DNA from: Alphaproteobacteria bacterium
GTDB lineage: Bacteria; Pseudomonadota; Alphaproteobacteria; CACIAM-22H2
Length of the DNA: 8,926 nt
Assembly (NCBI GenBank): GCA_016869915.1
Contig: VGDA01000119.1
Span: 1 to 8,926 of the forward strand
Reading direction: 5' to 3'
The notes below the pieces were generated by a model. It was not told the DNA's origin and did no database searches. It saw nothing but the letters and a program-made list of their open reading frames with translations. The position numbers were made by a program, and so were the translations under genes. Below, piece by piece: positions 1 through 8,060 of this stretch. Each line of letters starts with the position of its first letter. The first letter of the stretch is position 1.

Positions 1-1
1 G

Positions 2-853
2 AACGACGACATGCCGGACCTCGGCGGCGACACGCCGCTGGAGACCTGCCTGCGCGAGGCGAGGCAGGCCGGCTACGAGGGTCTCGAGCTCGGCAACAAG
101 TTTCCGCGCGACGCCGCGACGCTGGGCCCGATCATGCGCGACCACGGCCTGGCGGTCGTCTCGGGCTGGCATTCGGGCCGCCTGCTGGAACGCGACGCCG
201 AGGCGGAGATCGCGGCCCTGGGCCCGCATCTCGACCTGCTGCGCGCGATGGGATGCGGCGTGATGGTCTTCGCCGAGACCACCGGCTCCGTCGCCGGCGA
301 ACGCGGCACGCCGGTCCGCCGCAGGCCCGTCATGGAGGAATCGCAATGGCCGGTCTTCCTCGCGCGGCTCGACGCCGTGGCGCGCCACCTGGCCGCGCAG
401 GGCGTGCGCATGGCGTTCCACCACCACATGGGCACGGCGATCGAGACCGCCGCCGAAGTCGACCGCATGCTCGCCGGCACCAGCGAGGCCGTCGGGCTGC
501 TGCTCGACACCGGGCACTTCACCTTCGCCGGCGACGACCCGCTGGAGGTGCTCGAGCGCCATGCCGCGCGCGTCAACCACGTCCATTGCAAGGACGTGCG
601 CGCCGACGTGCTGGCGCGCGTGCGCGCGGCCGACGCGAGCTTCCTTGATTCCGTCCTCGCAGGCGTCTTCACCGTGCCGGGCGATGGCAGCGTCGACTAC
701 GCGCCGATCCTCGCGCGGCTCGCGCACCAGGGCTATTACGGGTGGCTGGTCGTCGAGGCGGAGCAGGACCCCGCCATCGCCCATCCGCTGACCTACGCGA
801 CGATCGGTCGACGCAACCTGTCCGGCCTGGCGCGCCGCGCCGGCCTCTGCTGA
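2..853 (+). CDS. iolE: Inosose dehydratase (IolE), 5'-truncated by the window edge
   Basis: IolE dehydrates 2-keto-myo-inositol (scyllo-inosose) to a diketo intermediate in cytoplasmic myo-inositol catabolism. The frame is open to the left edge: the codons before the first ATG (position 11) read N-D-D, giving NDDMPDLGGDTPLET, the conserved N-terminal region of IolE. The ATG at 11 is therefore internal and the true start lies outside the window, probably 10-20 codons upstream. Counting from that Met, likely TIM-barrel metal and active-site residues are the HHH cluster at 137-139, E145, D166 and H169 in LLLDTGHF, H192 in VNHVHCKD, and E249/E251 near the C-terminus. The 280 visible residues plus the missing start fit the usual length of about 300. 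The next gene follows after 11 bases, so the two are probably co-transcribed. Another sugar isomerase of the same superfamily is the main alternative, but the N-terminal signature favours IolE. Confidence 0.87.
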   Translation, partial: NDDMPDLGGDTPLETCLREARQAGYEGLELGNKFPRDAATLGPIMRDHGLAVVSGWHSGRLLERDAEAEIAALGPHLDLLRAMGCGVMVFAETTGSVAGERGTPVRRRPVMEESQWPVFLARLDAVARHLAAQGVRMAFHHHMGTAIETAAEVDRMLAGTSEAVGLLLDTGHFTFAGDDPLEVLERHAARVNHVHCKDVRADVLARVRAADASFLDSVLAGVFTVPGDGSVDYAPILARLAHQGYYGWLVVEAEQDPAIAHPLTYATIGRRNLSGLARRAGLC

Positions 854-858
854 AGGAG
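853..858 (+). promoter_or_regulatory. Shine-Dalgarno site of the TIM-barrel epimerase gene
   Basis: AAGGAG lies 6 nt before the ATG at 865 and shares one base with the iolE stop codon (851-853). It fixes the start of the second gene at 865; the same frame is open further upstream inside iolE without a comparable site. The tight spacing suggests translational coupling to iolE. Confidence 0.75.
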
Positions 859-864
859 CGACGC

Positions 865-1812
865 ATGAAGCTCGGGATGATCACCGACAGCCTCGGGCAC
901 CTGCCGCTGGAGGAGATGCTGGACTTCGCCGCCGCTCAGGGCTTCGAGATGCTGGAGTTCGCCTGCGGCAACTGGTCCTCGGCGCCGCATGTCGAGCTCG
1001 AGCGGATGCTTTCCGACGCGTCGGCGCGTCGCGGCTTCATGGCCGGCCTCGAGCGCCGCGGCATCGCCGTCAGCGCGCTCAACTGCTCGGGCAACCCGCT
1101 GCATCCCGGCGAGGCCGGGCGGCGGCACGACGCCGTGACGCGCAAGACCTTCGAGCTCGCCGGCATGCTCGGCGTCAGGCGCGTGGTGATGATGTCGGGC
1201 CTGCCCGGCGGCGCGCCCGGCGACAACTCGGCGAACTGGGTGACGACGGCCTGGCCGCGCGAGAACCAGGCGATCCTGCGCTACCAGTGGGAGGACGTCA
1301 TCATCCCCTACTGGCGCGGACTCGCGGCCGAGGCGAAGGCGCACGGCATCGAGAAGCTCTGCCTCGAGCTGCACGGACACCAGGCGGTCTACAGCGTCTC
1401 GACGCTGCTGCGGCTGCGCGCGGCGGTCGGCGACATCGTCGGCGCCAACTTCGATCCCTCGCATCTCATGTGGATGGGCGCCGACCCGCTCGCGGCGATC
1501 GCCGCGCTCGGCCCCGCCATCCACCATGTCCATGCCAAGGACACCGCGATCCATCCCGTCAACGCGCCGCGCGACGGCGTCATGGAGACCATCCCCAACG
1601 ACCGCATCGGCGAGCGCGCCTGGAACTACGTCACGCTCGGCTATGGCCGCGACGAGGCGTGGTGGAACCGCTTTTGCATGACGCTGGCGATGGCGGGCTA
1701 CGACGACGTGCTGTCCATCGAGCACGAGGACGTGCTGATGAGCCCAGAGGAGGGCGTCGAGAAGTCGGTGCGGCTGCTGCGCCGCGCGATGGTCAATCAG
1801 GCGCGCCGATAG
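865..1812 (+). CDS. Sugar phosphate isomerase/epimerase family protein (xylose isomerase-like TIM barrel)
   Basis: This 315-residue cytoplasmic protein belongs to the superfamily that includes IolE, IolI and D-tagatose 3-epimerase, which act on keto-sugars or keto-inositols with a divalent metal. Likely metal and active-site residues are E168 in LCLELHGH, D197 and H200 in NFDPSHLMW, H223 in HHVHAKD, and E286 in SIEHED. The N-terminus MKLGMITDSLG is a typical first barrel strand. It lies directly behind iolE with an AAGGAG site at the junction, so both probably belong to one operon. By context it could be an inosose isomerase (IolI role: 2-keto-myo-inositol to 1-keto-D-chiro-inositol) or process a related substrate. 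It is longer than IolI as I recall that family (about 280 residues), so I give no symbol. The family is well supported; the reaction is unknown. Its last 16 bases overlap the opposing phosphatase gene. Confidence 0.85.
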   Translation: MKLGMITDSLGHLPLEEMLDFAAAQGFEMLEFACGNWSSAPHVELERMLSDASARRGFMAGLERRGIAVSALNCSGNPLHPGEAGRRHDAVTRKTFELAGMLGVRRVVMMSGLPGGAPGDNSANWVTTAWPRENQAILRYQWEDVIIPYWRGLAAEAKAHGIEKLCLELHGHQAVYSVSTLLRLRAAVGDIVGANFDPSHLMWMGADPLAAIAALGPAIHHVHAKDTAIHPVNAPRDGVMETIPNDRIGERAWNYVTLGYGRDEAWWNRFCMTLAMAGYDDVLSIEHEDVLMSPEEGVEKSVRLLRRAMVNQARR

Positions 1813-2603
1813 GGCGCGGCCTCGGCGATCGCGGCGCGCAGCACGGGCGCGACGCGCGGCGACGCCGCGAAGCACGCGGCCTGTCGCGCCGGCCCCTCGC
1901 CGGCGAAGAAGTCGTCGACGACGGCGCCCGACTCGGCCGCGAGGACGAGCCCCGCGCAGACGTCCCAGGACTTGATCCGCGGCTGCCAGAAGCCCTCGAG
2001 CCTGCCGTCGGCGACGCAGGCAAGGGCCATCGCGGCCGAGCCGAGGCGGCAGAACTCGGTGCCGCGGGCGAGCAGGCCGCGCATGGTCTCGGCGAAGCGC
2101 CGCGGATCCTCGCCGAAGGAGAAGCCGAGATTGACCCGCGCGGCCGGGGGCTCGGCCTGGCTCGCGCGCATCCGCCTGCCGTCGCAGAAGGCGCCATGGC
2201 CGCGGCGCGCGGCGAAGAGCTCGTCGCGCACGGGATCGTGGATGAAGCCCAGCACGGGCACGTTGTCGACCAGCAGCCCGACCGAGACGCACCAGAACGA
2301 GATGCCGCGCACGAAGTTGGACGTGCCGTCGATCGGGTCGATGACCCAGCACACGCCGCCGCTGCCCGCCTGGCCGTGCTCCTCGCCGAGGAAGGCATCG
2401 GCGGGGAATTCGGCCAGCAGCCGGTCCACGAGCATGCGCTCGACCGCGCGGTCGGCCACCGAGACGAAGTCCTGCAGCCCCTTGGCCTCGACCTCCAGCT
2501 CGCCGCGGCGCTCGAAATGCCGCAGCGCCACGAGGCCCGCCTCGCGCACGATGCGGGCACCCGCCTCGTGCCGGGCATGGATGTCGGCTTCGGGCAAGGA
2601 CAT
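1797..2603 (-). CDS. Inositol monophosphatase family protein
   Basis: This 268-residue enzyme is a Mg2+-dependent, lithium-sensitive type phosphomonoesterase that typically removes phosphate from inositol phosphates; some relatives act on histidinol phosphate, fructose-1,6-bisphosphate or PAP. The family motifs are present in order: DFVSVAD (45-51), GEEHG (73-77), DPIDGTSNF with metal ligands D89 and D92 (89-97), and SWDVCAG with D214 (212-218). The length is normal and there is no signal peptide, so it is cytoplasmic. The ATG at 2603 has GGAG 9 nt upstream on the minus strand, and the frame meets a stop about 60 nt further upstream with no earlier ATG. The gene diverges from the transporter operon and converges on the epimerase gene. 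In this setting an inositol phosphate or other phospho-polyol delivered by the neighbouring transporter is a plausible substrate, but the sequence alone cannot separate this from the housekeeping SuhB role or histidinol phosphatase. Confidence 0.9.
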   Translation of the reverse strand: MSLPEADIHARHEAGARIVREAGLVALRHFERRGELEVEAKGLQDFVSVADRAVERMLVDRLLAEFPADAFLGEEHGQAGSGGVCWVIDPIDGTSNFVRGISFWCVSVGLLVDNVPVLGFIHDPVRDELFAARRGHGAFCDGRRMRASQAEPPAARVNLGFSFGEDPRRFAETMRGLLARGTEFCRLGSAAMALACVADGRLEGFWQPRIKSWDVCAGLVLAAESGAVVDDFFAGEGPARQAACFAASPRVAPVLRAAIAEAAPYRRA

Positions 2604-2612
2604 GGGGAGAAT

Positions 2613-2633
2613 CTCCGGGATGGATGCCGGGAG
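2613..2633. repeat. Imperfect inverted repeat in the divergent region (left)
   Basis: CTCCGGG (2613-2619) and CCGGGAG (2627-2633) form 7-bp arms with one central mismatch around a 7-nt spacer. The left arm contains the complement of the phosphatase gene's GGAG ribosome site, so on that transcript a hairpin could mask the site. On DNA it could be a repressor operator. Short GC-rich palindromes are common in such genomes, so function is uncertain. Confidence 0.3.
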
Positions 2634-2664
2634 CTTTGTTATAGATTCGCTTCAGGAAAGCTAC

Positions 2665-2683
2665 CGCCGGGCCCCTGCCGGCG
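2665..2683. repeat. Perfect 6-bp inverted repeat upstream of the transporter operon (right)
   Basis: CGCCGG (2665-2670) and CCGGCG (2678-2683) are perfect arms around a 7-nt spacer. The repeat lies downstream of the -10-like patch and 11 nt before the GGAGGA ribosome site of the binding-protein gene, so it would fall in the 5' leader. Its centre is 51 bp from that of the left repeat. It may be an operator half of a pair, a leader hairpin, or chance. Confidence 0.3.
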
Positions 2684-2706
2684 TCAGGCATCATGGAGGA
2701 AACCCT

Positions 2707-3732
2707 ATGAAACTCGCCAGGATCGCACTCTCCGCCCTCGTCTCCGCGGCCGCGCTCGCGGCAGCCGACGCCTCGGCCCAGGGCAGGCTGAACCTCTACT
2801 GCTCGGTCCAGGAGGACTGGTGCCAGCTGATGCAGACCGAGTTCGAGAAGGCGACCGGCGTCAGGGTCGCGATGACGCGCAAGTCCTCGGGCGAGACCTA
2901 CGCCCAGATCAAGGCGGAGAAGGACAATCCGCGCGGCGACATCTGGTGGGGCGGCACGGGCGACCCGCACCTACAGGCGGCGGAGGAGAACCTCACAGCC
3001 GCCTATGAATCGCCGCGAATGGGCGAGATGCAGGACTGGGCGGTCCAGCAGTGGAAGACCGGCCGGCAGCGCACGGTCGGCATCTATGCAGGCGCGCTCG
3101 GGTTCGGCTTCAACACCGAGCTGCTCGCGAAGAAGAGCCTGCCCGAGCCGAAGTGCTGGGCCGACCTCGTGAAGCCCGAGTACAAGGGCGAGGTGCAGGT
3201 CGCGAACCCGCATTCCTCCGGCACGTCCTACACGATGGTCGCGTCGCTGGTGCAGATCCTCGGCGAGAACGGCGCCTTCGACTACCTGCGCAAGCTCAAC
3301 GTCAACGTAAACCAGTACACGAAGTCCGGCGCCGCGCCGATCGTCGCCGCGGGCCGCGGCGAGACGCTGGTCGGCATCGTGTTCATGCACGACGCGATCA
3401 CCCAGGCGGTGCGCAACTTCCCGATCAAGACCGTCGCTCCGTGCGAGGGCACCGGCTACGAGATCGGGTCGATGTCCATCATCGCCGGCGCGCGCAACAT
3501 GGAGAGCGCGCGCAGGTTCTACGACTGGGCGCTCACCGCGGATGCCCAGGCGCTCGGCGCCAAGGCGCAGTCCTACCAGGTGCCGTCGAACCGCAATGCC
3601 CCGACCCCGCCGCAGGCCCCGCGCCTGTCGGACGTCAAGCTGATCAACTACGACTTCCAGAAGTTCGGCTCCTCCGACGAGCGCAAGCGCCTGCTCACGC
3701 GCTTCGACGCGGAGATCAAGATCAGCAACTGA
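2707..3732 (+). CDS. Periplasmic substrate-binding protein of an AfuA/FbpA-type ABC transporter
   Basis: This 341-residue protein would capture the substrate in the periplasm and hand it to the downstream permease. It has a Sec signal peptide: K3/R5, a hydrophobic stretch at about 6-20, and a likely signal peptidase I site after ASA at residue 24. The mature part starts with LNLYCSVQEDW. Characteristic segments are RKSSGE (58-63), DIWWGGTGDPH (78-88), GFGFN (132-136), NPHSSGTSY (167-175), FMHD (226-229) and PCEGTGYEIG (245-254). This family is routinely labelled Fe(III)-binding. However, the adjacent tyrosine pair that binds iron in classical FbpA proteins is absent (there is no YY anywhere), and H228-D229 with E247 fit the AfuA branch, of which the Actinobacillus member is reported to bind hexose 6-phosphates. 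A phosphorylated sugar or inositol is therefore more likely than iron. GGAGGA lies 6 nt before the ATG. It is the first gene of the operon. Confidence 0.88.
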   Translation: MKLARIALSALVSAAALAAADASAQGRLNLYCSVQEDWCQLMQTEFEKATGVRVAMTRKSSGETYAQIKAEKDNPRGDIWWGGTGDPHLQAAEENLTAAYESPRMGEMQDWAVQQWKTGRQRTVGIYAGALGFGFNTELLAKKSLPEPKCWADLVKPEYKGEVQVANPHSSGTSYTMVASLVQILGENGAFDYLRKLNVNVNQYTKSGAAPIVAAGRGETLVGIVFMHDAITQAVRNFPIKTVAPCEGTGYEIGSMSIIAGARNMESARRFYDWALTADAQALGAKAQSYQVPSNRNAPTPPQAPRLSDVKLINYDFQKFGSSDERKRLLTRFDAEIKISN

Positions 3733-3746
3733 CGACGCCCCGCGCC

Positions 3747-3751
3747 GGGAG
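3747..3751 (+). promoter_or_regulatory. Ribosome binding site deciding the permease TTG start
   Basis: GGGAG lies 10 nt before an in-frame TTG at 3762. No ATG or GTG occurs in this frame between the end of the binding-protein gene and the first membrane segment, so the TTG is the best start. The gap after the upstream stop codon is then 29 nt. Confidence 0.5.
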
Positions 3752-3761
3752 CGGACCGACC

Positions 3762-5956
3762 TTGCGCCACGCATCCGTCCTGATCTGGCTCGCGGCCGGT
3801 TGGGTCGGGTTCGCCCTCCTGCCCTGGTACGGGCTGGAGGACGGAATCACGCGCACGCCGGTCCGCTCCTGGCTCGGCGACGAGGCGGGCACGGGCCTCG
3901 TCCAGGCCTTGCTCCACGGGCGCTGGTGGCTGCTGCCGCTCGCGGCGAGCCTGCTGGCGCCCTTCCTCGCCCTGAGGCGCGAGCGCGACGACCCGCGCAT
4001 GGCGCTCGTGCTGGTGGTCGCCGGGGCCGCGGGCATGGCGTGGCTCGCGATCCAGGGCTTTGCCCTTACCCATCGCGGCTGGAACTGGAACTGGCTCGGC
4101 GCCATCCTCGGGCCGACCTCGCAGCGCCAGTTCGGCATGGGCTGGGGCGCGGCCCTGACGGCGACCTCGCTCCTCTTCCTCGCCACCACGGGGCTCGCCC
4201 GGCGCGGCGCGATGCGCGGCGACGAATTCATCACCGGCGCGATCGGGCTGGTCGTGGCGACCGTCGCGCTCTTCGTCTTCTGGCCGGTGATCGAGGTCCT
4301 CTTCGAGGCCGCGATCGCGCCCGGGGGCGGCTACGGAATCGCGCCGCTCGCCGAGCGCCTCTCGACGCGCACGATCTGGGGCCTCGGCTGCTTGATGGGC
4401 GAGCGCTCCTGCGGCGTGCTCTGGAACTCCGTGCTGCTGGCCTCGATCGTGGGCGTCACAACGACGGCGCTCGGCCTCGCCTTCGCCCTCCTCGCGCATC
4501 GCACGGCATTCCCCGCCAAGCCGCTGCTCAAGCTCGTCGCCGTGCTGCCCGTCATCACCCCGCCCTTCGTCATCGGCCTCGCCATCATCCTGCTCTTCGG
4601 GCGCAACGGCGCGGTGACGCTGTCCCTCGAGAGCGCCTTCGGCATCCCGCCCACGCGCTGGATCTACGGCCTCCCGGGCCTCGTCCTCGTCCAGACCCTC
4701 GCCTTCGCGCCGATCGCCTTCATGGTCCTGCTCGGCGTCGTGCAGGGCGTCTCGCCCTCGATGGAGGAGGCGGCCCAGACCCTCAGGGCATCGCGCTGGC
4801 GGGTCTTCACGACGGTCACGCTGCCCCTCATCAGGCCCGGCCTCGCCAATTCCTTCCTGATCGGCTTCGTCGAGAGCCTGGCCGACTTCGGCAACCCGCT
4901 GGTGCTGGCCGGCAACTTCAACGTCCTCTCCACGCAGATCTTCTTCGCCATCGTCGGCGCGCAGAGCGACCCCGGCCGCGCGGCGGCGCTCTCGATGGTG
5001 CTCCTGGTCGTCTGCCTCGGCGCCTTCTTCCTGCAGAGCGTCTGGCTCGGCAAGCGCGCCTACACCACGGTCTCCGGCAAGGGCGATGGCGGCGTGCATG
5101 CCGAGCTGCCCGTCGCCGCGCGCTGGGCGATCTACCTAACGGCGGTGCCGTGGATGGCCTTCACCCTCGTCGTCTACGCGATGATCGTGGTCGGCGGCTT
5201 CGTCGAGAACTTCGGCCGCGACAACAGCTTCACGCTCAAGCACTACGTCGTGACCTTCGGCATCGAGTGGGGCCAGCACGGCATCGTATGGGCGGGACGG
5301 GCGTGGAACTCCCTCTTCACGACGCTGCAGCTCTCGGCGCTCGCGGCGCCGCTCACGGCGGGTATCGGCCTCCTGACCGCGTACCTGCTGACGCGCCAGA
5401 CCTTCGGCGGCAAGCAGGCCTTCGAGTTCACGACGATGCTCAGCTTCGCCATCCCCGGCACGGTCGTCGGCGTCAGCTACATCGTCGCGTTCAACGTGCC
5501 GCCGCTCGAGCTGACGGGGACCGGCATCATCCTCGTCATCTGCTTCGTGTTCAGGAACATGCCGGTCGCCATCCGCTCCGGCATCGCGACCCTCTCGCAG
5601 ATAGACCGCAGCCTCGACGAGTGCTCGCTGACGCTGCGCCACGGCAGCTTCGCGACGCTGCGCCGCGTGGTCCTTCCGCTGCTGCGCCCAGCGATCGTCG
5701 CCGCGATGGTCTACAGCTTCGTGCGCGCGATCACGTCGGTGAGCGCGGTCGTGTTCCTCGTCAGCGCCGAATACAACCTCGCGACGGCCTACATCGTGAA
5801 CCGCGTCGAGGTGAGCGAGTACGGCGTCGCGATCGCCTATTCATCCGCCCTCGTCGTGATCATGGCGGTCGGCGTCGCCCTCATCCAGCTCGCCGTCGGC
5901 GAGCGCCGCCTCGGCCGCCGCGCCCCGGCGGCATCCATCCTGCGCGAGGCCTCCGC

Positions 5957-5960
<4 letters not shown>
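3762..5960 (+). CDS. Fused two-domain ABC transporter permease (AfuB/FbpB-type)
   Basis: This inner-membrane protein forms the import channel for the upstream binding protein. From the TTG at 3762 it is 732 residues and holds two permease domains in one chain. Each has an EAA-type loop that docks the ATPase: EEAAQTLRASRW (335-346) followed by LPLIRPG (354-360), and DECSLTLRHGSF (619-630) followed by LPLLRP (638-643). The usual Gly of the first loop is Ala343. By eye I count about 16 hydrophobic segments. Roughly four (near 5-22, 54-72, 80-102 and 126-146) precede the first canonical domain, an extension that compact FbpB permeases of about 500-550 residues do not have; long AfuB-like permeases may share it. 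The two halves are joined by a polar linker near 431-453. The stop overlaps the start of the ATPase gene (ATGA, 5957-5960), implying coupled translation. The family is clear; the exact start is less certain. Confidence 0.87.
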
Positions 5961-7024
<1,064 letters not shown>

Positions 7025-7049
7025 CGCAGGAAGGACGAGGGACGACAGC

Positions 7050-8033
7050 ATGACGAGGCTTTGCCAGTTCGGTGCAGGCCGCATCGGCCAGATCCATGCC
7101 GCGAACGTCGCGGGCGCGGGCGCGAGCCTCGCCTACGTCGTCGACGTCAACGCCGCGGCCGCCGCCGCGCTCGCCGCGCGCCACGGCGCCAGGGTCGCGG
7201 ACGCGGACAGCGCCCTCGCCGATCCCTCGGTCGACGCCGTGGTGATCGCCAGCTCGACCGACACCCACGCCGACCTGATCGAGCGCGCCGCGCGCGCCGG
7301 CAAGGCGATCTTCTGCGAGAAGCCAGTCGACCTGTCGATGGAGCGCGTCGAGCGCTGCGTCGCCGCGGTCAGGGCCGCGGGCGTTCCCGTGCTGATGGGC
7401 TTCAACCGCCGCTTCGACCCAAGCTTCGCGGCTCTGCGCCGGAGCATCCAGGCCGGCGCGGTCGGCAAGGTCGAGTTGGTGCAGATCACGAGCCGCGATC
7501 CCTCCCCGCCCCCGCCGGAGTACGTGCGCGTCTCGGGCGGGCTGTTCCGCGACATGATGATCCACGACCTCGACATGGCCAGGTTCCTCCTGGGCGAGGA
7601 GCCGGCGGAGGTCTTCGCGACGGCGTCGTGCCTCGTCGATCCGCGCATCGCCGCGGCGGGCGACGTCGACACCGCTCTGGTGACGCTACGCACGGAGTCC
7701 GGCCGGCTCTGCCAGATCTCGAACAGCCGCCGCGCCGCCTATGGCTACGACCAGCGCATCGAGGTCCATGGCGAACTCGGCATGCTGCAGGCCGGCAACC
7801 GCGTCGGCACGACCGTCGTCGCGTCGACCGCCCAGGGCGTCGTCGCCGACAAGCCCCTGCATTTCTTCCTCGAGCGCTACGCCGAAGCGTATCGCGCCGA
7901 GCTCGCGCATTTCCTCGACGTCGTCGCAGGACGCGCCGCGCCGCTGGTCGGCATCGAGGATGGCCGCCGCGCGCTCCAGCTCGCCGAGGCCGCGAACGAG
8001 AGCCTGCGCCTGGGGCGCGCCGTCAAGGCCTGA
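7050..8033 (+). CDS. iolG: Inositol 2-dehydrogenase (Gfo/Idh/MocA family)
   Basis: IolG oxidises myo-inositol to 2-keto-myo-inositol with NAD+ in the cytoplasm, the first step of inositol catabolism and the reaction just before IolE. The 327-residue protein starts with a Rossmann fold: GAGRIG (8-13) and an acidic residue D32 at the end of the second strand, which favours NAD+ over NADP+. EKP (90-92) supplies the conserved catalytic Lys91, and FRDMMIHDLDMARFLLG (166-182) supplies D168 and H172, spaced like the D172/H176 pair of Bacillus subtilis IolG. The segments FNRRFDP (118-124), SGGLFRD and AAYGYDQR (229-236) are also typical of IolG. The ATG at 7050 has GAGGG (7037-7041) 8 nt upstream and follows the ATPase gene by 25 nt, so it is probably the last gene of the transporter operon. 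Use on scyllo- or chiro-inositol cannot be excluded. Confidence 0.87.
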   Translation: MTRLCQFGAGRIGQIHAANVAGAGASLAYVVDVNAAAAAALAARHGARVADADSALADPSVDAVVIASSTDTHADLIERAARAGKAIFCEKPVDLSMERVERCVAAVRAAGVPVLMGFNRRFDPSFAALRRSIQAGAVGKVELVQITSRDPSPPPPEYVRVSGGLFRDMMIHDLDMARFLLGEEPAEVFATASCLVDPRIAAAGDVDTALVTLRTESGRLCQISNSRRAAYGYDQRIEVHGELGMLQAGNRVGTTVVASTAQGVVADKPLHFFLERYAEAYRAELAHFLDVVAGRAAPLVGIEDGRRALQLAEAANESLRLGRAVKA

Positions 8034-8060
8034 GGCGACCGTCCCGGGCGACCGCGACCG
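8034..8060. other. Short convergent gap between iolG and the histidine kinase gene
   Basis: These 27 bases separate two convergent stop codons. They contain three copies of GCGACC (8035-8040, 8048-8053, 8054-8059) and a CCCGGG palindrome (8043-8048). I see no stem followed by a T-run, so no intrinsic terminator can be called for either gene. Confidence 0.4.

Larger units (their letters stand above)
2604..2706. promoter_or_regulatory. Divergent intergenic region with candidate promoter patch
   Basis: These 103 bases separate the minus-strand phosphatase gene from the plus-strand transporter operon and must serve both if each has its own promoter. The region contains an AT-rich island, TTTGTTATAGATT (2635-2647), that stands out against the GC-rich surroundings. 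It offers a -10-like TATAGA (2640-2645) on the plus strand and TATAAC (complement of 2638-2643) on the minus strand. No good -35 hexamer lies at the expected distance on either strand, so an activator or an alternative sigma factor could be needed. The plus-strand gene has a strong GGAGGA (2695-2700) 6 nt before its ATG. Confidence 0.45.

Noticed and set aside
742..864. Upstream ATG at 742 as the start of the epimerase gene
   Set aside because: It would overlap iolE by more than 100 bases with a low-complexity Arg-rich leader. The ATG at 865 has a strong AAGGAG site and begins with a typical barrel strand.
793..2970. A very long minus-strand open frame across the epimerase, phosphatase and binding-protein genes
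   Set aside because: It is antisense to two clearly coding genes and out of frame with the phosphatase. Its Arg/Gly/Ala-rich, low-complexity product has no domain, as expected for stop-poor frames in GC-rich DNA.
3648..5099. A 483-codon minus-strand open frame inside the permease gene
   Set aside because: The product is dominated by Glu, Asp, Arg and Gly in a monotonous pattern with no motif. It mirrors the hydrophobic codons of the permease on the other strand.
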